A stretch of DNA of 7,016 bases from Phycisphaeraceae bacterium (GCA_029260675.1 JAJDCV010000087.1:1-7016), one strand, 5' to 3'; counted from the first letter of the stretch, positions 1 to 6,175 are shown. Notes: generated from the letters alone by a model not told the origin. Numbers and translations: made by a program.

Positions 1-888
1 GACGTCGAGTCCGGCAAACAGTTCTCCGAGGCCCTACAAAAACACCCCAAGCTCTTCGGCCCCCTGTACGTCAACATGACCCGGGCATCGGAAATGTCCG
101 GCAGCTTCAGCCAGATGCTCGAACGCATCGCCGTCTACCTCGCCCAACAGATCGAGACGCGCTCCATGGTCATCGGCGCCATGATCTACCCCGCCGTGAT
201 CGGTGGGCTCGCCGTCGTGGTCACGATCTTCCTGCTCACCTTCGTGCTCCCGCGGTTCGCCGCCGTCTTCGAGGGCAAGGAAGCCGCCATGCCCTGGCCG
301 ACCATCTTCCTGATGAACCTCTCGTCGTTCATGGTCAACTGGTGGTGGGCCGTCGTCCTGGGCATCGTCGCCGTATTCGGCGCGCTGTTCTTCTTCATCA
401 AGACCGAGGCCGGCGGCTGGTGGTTCGACGCCACCAAGCTACGCTTCCCGATCTTCCAGAGGATGTTCCGCGCCCTGTACATCAGCCGAAGCCTGCACAC
501 CATGGGCGAGCTGGTCAACGCCGGCGTCCCCATGCTCGACACACTCGCCATCACCGGCGACATCTCCGGCAACCGCCTGTTCCGCAGGCTCTGGCGCAAC
601 GTCTATACCTCCGTCAAACAGGGTAAGAAAATCGCCATGCCCCTGAACAAGAGCAACCTCCTGCCCAAGGCCGTCGTCCAGATGATCTCCGCGGGCGAGG
701 AGTCCGGCAAGCTCGGCGAGGTCCTCGACGAGGTCTCCAGCTTCTACTCAAAACAGCTACGCGAGGTCATCAAGACCGTCACCAGCATGATCGAGCCGGT
801 CATGATCATCCTCATGGGTTCGGTCGTCGGGTTCATCGCCATGGCCATCATCCTACCGATCTTCAAGCTCTCCACACTGGTGAAATAG
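1..888 (+). CDS. gspF: GspF/PilC-type inner-membrane platform protein, C-terminal part
   Basis: This is the polytopic inner-membrane protein of type II secretion and type IV pilus machines. In the known family it links the cytoplasmic assembly ATPase to the growing (pseudo)pilus. The frame is open from base 1 with no start, so the N-terminus lies outside the window; 295 residues are visible against about 400 in the family. The first residues (SGKQFSEALQKHPKLF) match the end of the first T2SSF domain. Predicted membrane segments lie at about residues 62-81, 113-133 and 266-287 of the fragment. The second T2SSF domain starts near residue 156 (FRALYISRSL) and contains the family signature SAGEESGKLGEVL near 230. 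The matching motif of the first domain is altered to RASEMSGSF. The ATPase and major pilin genes usually lie upstream, outside the window. MshG or PilC are equally valid names; the family is near certain, the subsystem is not. Confidence 0.95.
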   Translation, partial: DVESGKQFSEALQKHPKLFGPLYVNMTRASEMSGSFSQMLERIAVYLAQQIETRSMVIGAMIYPAVIGGLAVVVTIFLLTFVLPRFAAVFEGKEAAMPWPTIFLMNLSSFMVNWWWAVVLGIVAVFGALFFFIKTEAGGWWFDATKLRFPIFQRMFRALYISRSLHTMGELVNAGVPMLDTLAITGDISGNRLFRRLWRNVYTSVKQGKKIAMPLNKSNLLPKAVVQMISAGEESGKLGEVLDEVSSFYSKQLREVIKTVTSMIEPVMIILMGSVVGFIAMAIILPIFKLSTLVK

Positions 889-1035
889 GTCATCGCGGAT
901 GGGGGATGGATTAGAAGGGTTGTGACGTTTGTGAAGTCACGGAAGTGTCCGGTAAGTGTGTGAGTAACTTCCAAGTGATCGGATTCAATCGTAGGGTTGA
1001 GGTTGAGACTGTCGATTGAAATTACGGGTACGCCC
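889..1035 (+). promoter_or_regulatory. G/T-rich intergenic gap with adjacent inverted repeats
   Basis: The 147 bases between gspF and the next prepilin gene are visibly G/T-rich on the plus strand, unlike the C-rich genes on either side. Two small inverted repeats sit directly side by side: GTGAC 922-926 with GTCAC 936-940, and GGAAGT 941-946 with ACTTCC 967-972. They could form a folded leader or processing site separating gspF from the pilin genes. There is no T-run that would make either an intrinsic terminator. I see no convincing promoter boxes. The regulatory role is a guess. Confidence 0.3.
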
Positions 1036-1617
1036 ATGAACCATCTGCCATCCACCACCGCACATCCCCCATCGCGGCGCCGCCGCGACGCCGGCTTCAC
1101 CCTCATCGAGGCCGCGCTGACCACTGTCATCGTCGGCACCGGCGTCCTCGCCATCGTCGGGGCGCAGCAGGCCTACCACCAGAAAAACGACTGGGCCCAA
1201 CGCACCGGCACCGCCATGCTCCTGGCCAACGAGGTCCGCGAGCTGACCCTGCCCCTGCCGGTCTTCGACCCCATCACCGGCCTGGCCTTCGTCGGGCCCG
1301 AGCCCGGGGAAACCACCGTCGACGACTACGACGACCTGGACGACTTCGCCGGCGTCTCACCTGACGGTGGAGTCACCTTCCCAGGCCTGACCTTCGACCC
1401 TCCGATCGACGCCCTTCGGCGTCCGATCGTCGACATGCCCGGCTGGTCACAGAGCGTCACCGTCGTGAGCGTCTTTGAAGACGATATCGCCTCGACCGCT
1501 CCGATCCCCCTGGGCACCACGCCCATGCTCCGACTCACCGTCGATGTGCTTTACCAGGGCCCAAACGACCCTTCGGCACAGACGATCACCCAGCTTTCCT
1601 GGGTCATCGGGCAGTAA
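1036..1617 (+). CDS. PilV/GspI/MshD-like minor prepilin
   Basis: A 193-residue type IV prepilin-like protein. It has a basic leader (SRRRRDAG) ending at Gly20, then the prepilin-peptidase site G|FTLIE with Phe at +1 and Glu at +5, then a hydrophobic helix at about residues 21-43. The membrane-embedded prepilin peptidase would cut after Gly20 and methylate Phe21. Downstream, an LANEVREL helix and an acidic DDYDDLDDFAG segment (96-106) resemble PilV/MshD-type minor pilins. The C-terminal half is a plausible beta-sheet pilin head. The ATG at 1036 is chosen because it gives a normal 20-residue leader; an in-frame TTG at 997 would lengthen the leader to 33 residues. No clear Shine-Dalgarno sequence precedes either start. 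By position and size this is a candidate GspI equivalent of the tip complex. The prepilin call is firm; the exact subfamily is not. Confidence 0.88.
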   Translation: MNHLPSTTAHPPSRRRRDAGFTLIEAALTTVIVGTGVLAIVGAQQAYHQKNDWAQRTGTAMLLANEVRELTLPLPVFDPITGLAFVGPEPGETTVDDYDDLDDFAGVSPDGGVTFPGLTFDPPIDALRRPIVDMPGWSQSVTVVSVFEDDIASTAPIPLGTTPMLRLTVDVLYQGPNDPSAQTITQLSWVIGQ

Positions 1618-1662
1618 GCAAGCCATGAGTTTATAGCGATTCGCGTTAAGTCCGGAGGCCTC

Positions 1663-1666
1663 GGAG
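1663..1666 (+). promoter_or_regulatory. Ribosome binding site deciding the start of the large PilX/GspK-like gene
   Basis: GGAG at 1663-1666 lies 7 bases before the ATG at 1674, good spacing for that start. A second GGAGG at 1654-1658 lies 9 bases before an in-frame TTG at 1668. I prefer the ATG because it is the stronger start codon; the two starts differ by only two residues. Confidence 0.5.
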
Positions 1667-1673
1667 TTTGACG

Positions 1674-3896
1674 ATGACTGGCAGTAAAAAATTCGCGATA
1701 CACACGACAAACCGTGACCGCGGCGCCGCCGCCGTGCTGGCCATGATGTTCCTGGTGATCTTCTCATCGCTCGCCGCCGCCATGGCGATCGTCTCGCAGG
1801 GCAACCTCACCACCGCAGACTCCTCGCTGAAAATCAACCGATCGCTCGCCGCCGCAGAGACCGGCATGCGCTTCATGATCTACCGGCTCAACCAGGTCAC
1901 ACAGGGCGACGCCACCGCCGGGACAGCCGGCATCAAGATCCGTGAAGGCGAGATCGACGCCGCACTCGCAGACACCCTCTGGACAGACGCACGCACTCAA
2001 CTCCGGGATCTCCTCGCCGCCGACTTCCAGTATCAGCAGGGCAATCCTCCCTACGAAGTCGGAACCACACTGATCGTGCAGGACATCCCCGTCGGGCCCG
2101 GCCAACCCCAGTTCGGCGCAACCTTCGAACCGCACCCACTGGCAAACGAAGACTACGACAACGCAATCTACTCACGGTCGCCTTACAGCGACATGGATCC
2201 CCCGGTCTCAAACCTCGCGCCTCTGGACTCTCGCTGGATCCGCATCACCGTCACCGCGGGCGACGGCCCCGTCGGGTCTCGCATCTTCCGGTCCGTATCC
2301 ATCGACTTCCAGATCGAGAAGAAGATCCGCTTCGCCGTGCTCTCAAAGAGCCGGATCATGATCGGCCGAAACGTCATGATCGACGGGCCCGTCGGGTCAA
2401 CCTTCCTGGAAACCAACCTCGAAAACGGCCACCCCATCCAGATGGAAAGCGACTTTAGGCTCCTGGACCCCGCGCTCGACGCCGACCTCGACCTCTTCCG
2501 TAATACGCTGGTTACCAACGACACCGACGGCGACAACCGCATCAATCTCGCCAGCTCCGCCGAAATCAGCGGCATGACCGACCCCGCACAGTTCGACTAC
2601 GACCAGAACGGGTACATCGACGGCTACGACTTCTTCATGGCCCACTTCGACGCCAACGCAGACCTCCAGGTCAGCCTCGTCGAGCTCGACCCCACCACCA
2701 CTGACGTCAACCGCCAGCAACTCCTCAAACTGATCGACAACTTCGGCATCCCAAGCAGACAGGGCTACGGCGACGGTGTCATCGACGAGTACGACCGCTA
2801 CGCAAAAATCCGTGGCGAGGTCTACATCACCGCCGACAAGCAGGGCTGGGAAGACGGCGCAGCCGACCCCGACGGCCCCGGCGGCGTCGCGGGCGCGTAT
2901 CAGGACTACTTCGAAGGTTCGGTCCACCCCGACTTCGGCGAGGACGCACTGACATTCAACGCCGACACCGACTCGGTCCACCAGTTCGAGCCCTCGGACT
3001 TCAACGTCTCCTCGTTCAGGGCCATGGCCTCCAATGATTTCGCCGCCCAGGCAGGCGCCTCCTCAAGCACCGTCACCGAGCAGGTCCCCTTCGGCGCGGC
3101 CTACCCCTACGAGTACTACGACCGCCCGGTCTACGAAAACAAAACCTTCGACAACGTCCTGATCCCCAAGGGCACCAACGCTCTGTTCCGCAACTGCACC
3201 TTCGTCGGCGTCACCTACATCGACACCGACGTGGACAACATCGACTCCAACTTCAACTACGCCGGAATGCAGGAAGCCGACGGCACGCTCAAGCACCCCG
3301 GCCGAACCGCTTGGGTCCAGGGCGTCGAACTCTCCGACACCAAGCCCGTCGCTAACAACATCCGTTTCGACGACTGCACGTTCAACGGCTCGATCGTCAC
3401 GCAGTCGCCCAACGAATACACCCACGTCCGCAACAAGCTGTCCTTCACCGGGACCACCCGCTTCATCCTCGAGAGCCCCCTGACCTCCGACGAGATCAAG
3501 CTCTTCAGACGCAGCACCCTCCTGGCGCCGCACTTCTCCGTCGAGATGGGCACCTTCATCGCGCCGGAAGACTCGCTCGAAACCGTCGAGCTCTCCGGGA
3601 CCATCGTCACCGGCCTGCTGGATATGCGCGGCCAGGTCAAGATCGTCGGCACGCTCCTGACCACCTTCGAGCCCGTCAGCAACACCGGGCCCGTCCTCGG
3701 CGACACCAGCCCCCAATTCAACACCACGCTCGGGTACTTCTCCAAGGCCTCAGGCGACCTGGAATCCGAGATCCCCGGCTCAGGCCTGGGCGTCATACAG
3801 GTCCGCTACGACCCGACGCTCCCACTGCCCGACGGCATCCTCGGCAACATCGACATCACACCCTCCCTGGCAACCTACCGCGAGGGCGGACTGTAA
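1674..3896 (+). CDS. Giant PilX/GspK-like minor pilin with EF-hand-like cluster and possible beta-helix
   Basis: A 740-residue protein, more than twice the usual size of GspK (about 330) or PilX (under 200). The N-terminus follows the GspK/PilX pattern: basic NRDRG ending at Gly17, then AAAVLAMMFLVIF and a membrane helix to about residue 38. It lacks Glu at +5, as GspK does. A helix with NRSLAAAETGMRF (about 55-67) matches the PilX/GspK 'AAE' signature. Residues 283-374 hold four EF-hand/dockerin-like loops: DTDGDNRINLAS, DYDQNGYIDGYD, DANADLQVSLVE and a degenerate GYGDGVIDEYD, so calcium binding is likely. From about 480 onward, beta-rich sequence with two LFRNCTFVG / IRFDDCTFNG motifs suggests a right-handed beta-helix. 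The only two cysteines (508, 568) occupy the same place in these motifs. No C-terminal anchor is visible. Neighbouring GspI- and GspJ-like genes suggest a role at a pilus tip. The fold assignments are inferred. Confidence 0.87.
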   Translation: MTGSKKFAIHTTNRDRGAAAVLAMMFLVIFSSLAAAMAIVSQGNLTTADSSLKINRSLAAAETGMRFMIYRLNQVTQGDATAGTAGIKIREGEIDAALADTLWTDARTQLRDLLAADFQYQQGNPPYEVGTTLIVQDIPVGPGQPQFGATFEPHPLANEDYDNAIYSRSPYSDMDPPVSNLAPLDSRWIRITVTAGDGPVGSRIFRSVSIDFQIEKKIRFAVLSKSRIMIGRNVMIDGPVGSTFLETNLENGHPIQMESDFRLLDPALDADLDLFRNTLVTNDTDGDNRINLASSAEISGMTDPAQFDYDQNGYIDGYDFFMAHFDANADLQVSLVELDPTTTDVNRQQLLKLIDNFGIPSRQGYGDGVIDEYDRYAKIRGEVYITADKQGWEDGAADPDGPGGVAGAYQDYFEGSVHPDFGEDALTFNADTDSVHQFEPSDFNVSSFRAMASNDFAAQAGASSSTVTEQVPFGAAYPYEYYDRPVYENKTFDNVLIPKGTNALFRNCTFVGVTYIDTDVDNIDSNFNYAGMQEADGTLKHPGRTAWVQGVELSDTKPVANNIRFDDCTFNGSIVTQSPNEYTHVRNKLSFTGTTRFILESPLTSDEIKLFRRSTLLAPHFSVEMGTFIAPEDSLETVELSGTIVTGLLDMRGQVKIVGTLLTTFEPVSNTGPVLGDTSPQFNTTLGYFSKASGDLESEIPGSGLGVIQVRYDPTLPLPDGILGNIDITPSLATYREGGL
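2520..2795 (+). other. EF-hand/dockerin-like loop cluster within the PilX/GspK-like protein
   Basis: This segment encodes residues 283-374 of the large minor pilin. Using EF-loop positions 1-3-5-7-9-12, loop 2 (D,D,N,Y,D,D; 308-319) and loop 3 (D,N,D,Q,S,E; 326-337) have complete acidic or polar ligand sets. Loop 1 (283-294) ends in Ser instead of Asp/Glu. Loop 4 (363-374) keeps only positions 5, 9 and 12. Loop starts are 25, 18 and 37 residues apart, so this is not a regular tandem EF-hand pair. Calcium binding is inferred from ligand pattern only. Confidence 0.65.
3186..3389 (+). repeat. Two F-x-x-C-T-F-x-G motifs suggesting beta-helix turns
   Basis: Within the large minor pilin, FRNCTFVG and FDDCTFNG recur 60 residues apart, each preceded by a hydrophobic residue and followed by a beta-like stretch (VTYI, SIV). 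Right-handed beta-helix proteins show this kind of recurring turn. The 45-odd residues between them would then be a loop projecting from the helix. The two cysteines, the only ones in the protein, could stack or form a disulfide outside the cytoplasm. Confidence 0.45.
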
Positions 3897-3977
3897 GGGA
3901 TCTCTGGTTTCAGAAGGCTGATTGCTGACGTGAGAATGGAATCAGGGCGACGCCGACATCACACAAAGACCGTTACC

Positions 3978-4613
3978 ATGAAACGAATTCGGAAATCAGA
4001 CTTCAGACCTCAGCGATCCCGCAACGCCGGCCTCTCCCTGGTCGAGCTGCTGGTCTCCCTGGCGATTACCGCCATGCTCCTGACCGCCACCATGGTCGCC
4101 ATCGACGCCAGTTTCCAGGCCTACGCCGCCGCCGCCGAGACCGCCAGCACCCAGACCGCCACACGCATGGTCATCAACCGCCTGCTCACCCTCGTGCGCA
4201 CCAGCACCGCGCACGGCCCGCTCCTGGAGGACCCCACCGACACACCCCCCGTCGTCCTGCTCGCCGACAATGAAACCATCCAGAGCTACTACATCACCCT
4301 CCTGAATCCCCAGGGCGACCTGATCCGCATCGAATATCGCGACGCCACACACGTCACCACCCCCAACGAGCTGTGGCTGATCATCGACCCCGTCGGCGGC
4401 GGGCCCCAGCAGTCACAGCCGATCATGGGCGGCGTCACCGACGCCAAGTTCTACACGCACCGCCGATTCGACAACGACGGCGTGCTGGTCCTGGAACGAG
4501 GCTCGATCGACATGACCGTCGAGGCCGACGACGACGCCACTCTCGCACTCGAGGGCTCCGAGCTCCCCCCGATCCGCGTCATCGCCTCCACCATGCCGCG
4601 TAAGCTCGACTGA
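3978..4613 (+). CDS. PilW/GspJ-like minor prepilin
   Basis: A 211-residue prepilin-like protein. The leader is 18 residues and basic, ending RSRNAG. The cleavage site G|LSLVELLVSL has Glu at +5 (Glu23) but Leu rather than the usual Phe at +1. The membrane helix covers about residues 19-42. It is followed by an amphipathic helix with TRMVINRLLTLVR, as in PilW and GspJ, and then a beta-rich C-terminal head. The ATG at 3978 is chosen because it yields a typical leader; in-frame GTG 3930 and ATG 3936 would add 16 and 14 residues rich in Arg and His. An AGAAGG at 3912-3917 lies 12 bases before the GTG, so that start cannot be excluded. The gene lies 81 bases after the PilX/GspK-like gene and is the last of the apparent operon. 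It is the candidate GspJ partner of the tip complex. Confidence 0.88.
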   Translation: MKRIRKSDFRPQRSRNAGLSLVELLVSLAITAMLLTATMVAIDASFQAYAAAAETASTQTATRMVINRLLTLVRTSTAHGPLLEDPTDTPPVVLLADNETIQSYYITLLNPQGDLIRIEYRDATHVTTPNELWLIIDPVGGGPQQSQPIMGGVTDAKFYTHRRFDNDGVLVLERGSIDMTVEADDDATLALEGSELPPIRVIASTMPRKLD

Positions 4614-4668
4614 GCCGCATAGACCAGACCGGCGGGCACGCTTCAAGTCAATCCCCAGCACCCATGAA

Positions 4669-4691
4669 GCCCACGTTCTTTGAACGTGGGC
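4669..4691 (+). terminator. Hairpin terminator after the pilin operon
   Basis: A perfect 10-base-pair stem, GCCCACGTTC (4669-4678) with GAACGTGGGC (4682-4691), encloses a TTT loop 55 bases after the PilW/GspJ-like stop codon. The tail is weak, with only three Ts at 4695-4697. An outer pair CCATG (4662-4666) / CATGG (4699-4703) could extend it across an internal loop. Position and stem strength favour a transcript end, possibly an incomplete one. Confidence 0.65.
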
Positions 4692-4939
4692 CGGTTTGCA
4701 TGGACTACAAGCGCTCGTGAAGCCATGTGCGGTTTTCATGTAACACCACGCCGTCCATCTGCGCGTTCTGTGCCTTCTGTACCCCGTGCGATAATCAAAA
4801 AATACCGCTATCGGACCTTGCCACGCCGCGCGTGAATCATACCTTTCAAGTGACTAATTTTATGGGGTGGGCCGGCCCGGTGTAGAGCAGGTCCCTGATG
4901 GGTAAATATGACACAGGCCTCGATACCTAGGCTAATGCA
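4692..4939 (+). promoter_or_regulatory. Upstream region of the fibro-slime gene
   Basis: About 250 non-coding bases separate the operon hairpin from the fibro-slime gene. They are more A/T-rich than the genes, for example around 4795-4802 and 4854-4863, as expected for a promoter region, and the terminators on both sides imply the gene has its own promoter. I could not choose a -35/-10 pair with confidence. Noted elements are TGAATCATACCTTT (4833-4846), repeated almost exactly at 6003-6016, and the palindrome GGGCCGGCCC (4869-4878). Confidence 0.45.
4833..4846 (+). repeat. 14-base intergenic motif, copy A
   Basis: TGAATCATACCTTT, followed by CAAG, matches TGAATCGTACCTTT and AAG at 6003-6016 in 13 of 14 bases. 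The flanks share only loose GCC/CC-rich similarity. It lies 106 bases before the fibro-slime start. It may be a regulator or sigma-factor site, or chance. Confidence 0.35.
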
Positions 4940-4945
4940 AAGGAG
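4940..4945 (+). promoter_or_regulatory. Strong ribosome binding site of the fibro-slime gene
   Basis: AAGGAG is the best Shine-Dalgarno sequence in the window. It is followed by ATGATG at 4949-4954. The second ATG (4952) is 6 bases away and the first only 3, so 4952 is the better start. Confidence 0.75.
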
Positions 4946-4951
4946 CTTATG

Positions 4952-5734
4952 ATGACTAAGAAATTCCTAACCAGTGCCCTCGTGGCCGCGGGCATGATCG
5001 CCGTGCCCGCGCAGGCCGAGACCATCGAGCTGACCGGCGTGCTACGCGACTTCAAGGTCGACCACCCGGACATGCAATACCCGAACAAGAGCTTTGGCGT
5101 CAAGGCCAACCTGGTCGAATCACAGATCGGCCAGGACGCCAAGCCCGTGCTCCGTACCGACCAGGACCCCAACCGCGGCATGATCGACGGCCCCGATTCG
5201 TTCAACCAGTGGTTCAACGACGTGCCCGGCGTCAACATCGCGGTCCCACACACCATCGCCCTGGACAACGGCCAAGAGGGCCCCGGCGGCGTCTACTCCT
5301 TCGCACGCGAGAAGCAGCTCTCCGGCGACCTGAAGTACTTCTTCCCCATGGATAACCTCGGGTGGAACGACTCACAGTCGGTCTCCACCGGCACGCACAA
5401 CTTCTACTTCACCTACGAGATCCACACCGAGTTCACCTACACCGACCCCGCCGATCGCGATGAGGCTATGGTCTTCTCGTTCACCGGCGACGATGACGTG
5501 TGGGTGTTCATCAACGGCGTGCTCGCCGTGGACATCGGCGGCGTACACGGCCAGGCGCAGCGGTCGATCAACCTCGACTCCGCCGCTGAAGACCTCGGGC
5601 TCACGCCCGGCGGAACCTACACACTGGACTTCTTCTTCGCGGAGCGTCACACGACCGAATCCAACTTCCGTATCGAGACGACCCTCCAACTCGAAGAAGT
5701 CGCCCCCACCACCATCAGCCCCCTGTACGACTGA
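4952..5734 (+). CDS. Secreted fibro-slime domain (PA14-related) protein
   Basis: A 260-residue secreted protein. Residues 1-22 are a clear signal peptide (MTKKFLTSALVAAG...PAQA|ET), so it should leave the cytoplasm through Sec. The rest is a single fibro-slime domain. Recognisable pieces are SFNQWFNDVPGVN (83-95), FSFTGDDDVWVFING (175-189), VDIGGVHG (193-200) and FFFAERHTTESNFRI (227-241). The DDDVWVFI block is the acidic core shared with PA14-like lectin domains and may bind calcium or sugars. The family is known from Fibrobacter, Dictyostelium and planctomycetes and is linked to adhesion or extracellular slime. It is compact and ends in SPLYD, with no PEP-CTERM, LPXTG or dockerin anchor, so it is probably released or held non-covalently. 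The start at 4952 is set by the AAGGAG spacing; ATG 4949 adds one Met. It lies between two terminators, so it is probably transcribed alone. The substrate is unknown. Confidence 0.93.
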   Translation: MTKKFLTSALVAAGMIAVPAQAETIELTGVLRDFKVDHPDMQYPNKSFGVKANLVESQIGQDAKPVLRTDQDPNRGMIDGPDSFNQWFNDVPGVNIAVPHTIALDNGQEGPGGVYSFAREKQLSGDLKYFFPMDNLGWNDSQSVSTGTHNFYFTYEIHTEFTYTDPADRDEAMVFSFTGDDDVWVFINGVLAVDIGGVHGQAQRSINLDSAAEDLGLTPGGTYTLDFFFAERHTTESNFRIETTLQLEEVAPTTISPLYD

Positions 5735-5776
5735 TATACCCGCCAACGGGAACGCATTACCCACCCTTTGGTAAAG

Positions 5777-5804
5777 CCCGTGGGCCAAGGCCCGCGGGTT
5801 TTTT
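5777..5804 (+). terminator. Intrinsic terminator of the fibro-slime gene
   Basis: CCCGTGGGC (5777-5785) pairs with GCCCGCGGG (5790-5798), nine pairs including one G-U, around a CAAG loop. Six Ts (5799-5804) follow at once. It lies 42 bases after the stop codon and is a textbook Rho-independent terminator. Confidence 0.92.
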
Positions 5805-6002
5805 ATGCGCTCAGCGTGCCCGACACTATCCAAACCACACATCCGCCACGCCCCCGTAAAGGCGCTACCCGATGCAACGTTTTGACATGAAGCGTTTGTT
5901 ATGAAGCGACGCGACTTGCCGCGTCCACCAGCGCCATTCAAAAAAACGAACACGAACAACATCGACCACAACAGGCCCATTTTTATTGGCCCCACCCCCG
6001 GA

Positions 6003-6016
6003 TGAATCGTACCTTT
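6003..6016 (+). repeat. 14-base intergenic motif, copy B
   Basis: TGAATCGTACCTTT differs from copy A (4833-4846) at one base. It lies 11 bases before the ATG of the weak 47-codon frame at 6028, whereas copy A precedes a well-supported gene by about 100 bases, so the spacing to downstream starts is not conserved. Confidence 0.35.
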
Positions 6017-6027
6017 AAGCAGGGCGA

Positions 6028-6171
6028 ATGATCAGCAACACCGCCACACACCGCTATCACGTGCCGAACTCGGTACGACTCGCGGTGCCGCGTGCCGCTC
6101 CGGGCGCGGCGCCGTTTATTAATCTCAACCACCCCGAAAATGCTGAACACCTGATCGATGCCCCCGTTTAG
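6028..6171 (+). CDS. Possible small protein of 47 residues (doubtful)
   Basis: An ATG at 6028, with AGGG at 6021-6024 only three bases upstream, opens a 47-codon frame to TAG at 6169-6171. By my count 32 of 47 third positions are G or C, not clearly above the local background. The peptide (MISNTATHRYHV... ending IDAPV) has no signal peptide, membrane segment or motif I recognise. A GC hairpin at 6176-6191 follows the stop, and the repeated 14-base motif precedes the start. These positions make it worth listing, but it may be chance or part of a non-coding RNA. Confidence 0.18.
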   Translation: MISNTATHRYHVPNSVRLAVPRAAPGAAPFINLNHPENAEHLIDAPV

Positions 6172-6175
6172 CCCG

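Noticed and set aside
744..1154. 136-codon minus-strand open frame across the gap after gspF
   Set aside because: It overlaps the well-supported end of gspF and the leader and membrane helix of the PilV-like gene. The peptide has no domain-like pattern. The C-rich minus strand of the gap makes it look more coding than it is.
2397..2981. 194-codon minus-strand open frame
   Set aside because: It is antisense to the EF-hand-like region. Its Val/Asp/Gly-rich low-complexity peptide is what the reverse complement of acidic GC-rich coding sequence produces.
3063..3716. 217-codon minus-strand open frame
   Set aside because: It is wholly antisense to the beta-rich part of the large minor pilin and is a Val/Gly/Asp-rich shadow peptide with no signal or domain.
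4819..4860. Sigma-54 or sigma-70 promoter starting at TTGCCA
   Set aside because: TTGCCA has no properly spaced -10 box, and the TGGCAC/TTGCA pair of sigma-54 sites is absent. The guess would be arbitrary.
4862..4885. Seven-codon leader peptide (MGWAGPV) before the fibro-slime gene
   Set aside because: It has no ribosome binding site and no regulatory codon run, and its GC-rich stretch is explained by the local palindrome.
4839..4951. Riboswitch (for example cyclic-di-GMP type) before the fibro-slime gene
   Set aside because: GGCCT...AGGCT near 4916-4934 gives only a five-pair stem with a G-U closure, and I cannot place the conserved core of any known riboswitch class.
5700..5734. PEP-CTERM or other sorting signal at the end of the fibro-slime protein
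   Set aside because: The C-terminus is APTTISPLYD, with no hydrophobic helix and no basic tail.
5882..5910. Promoter with TTGACA at 5882-5887
   Set aside because: The -35 hexamer is perfect, but at 16-18 bases downstream there is only GC-rich sequence and no -10 box.
5372..5995. 207-codon minus-strand open frame
   Set aside because: It runs antisense through the conserved core of the fibro-slime domain and its terminator, and its peptide has no recognisable features.
5901..6005. 34-codon open frame starting MKRRD
   Set aside because: It has no Shine-Dalgarno sequence and is short, Pro/Asn-rich and without any motif. It is most likely chance.
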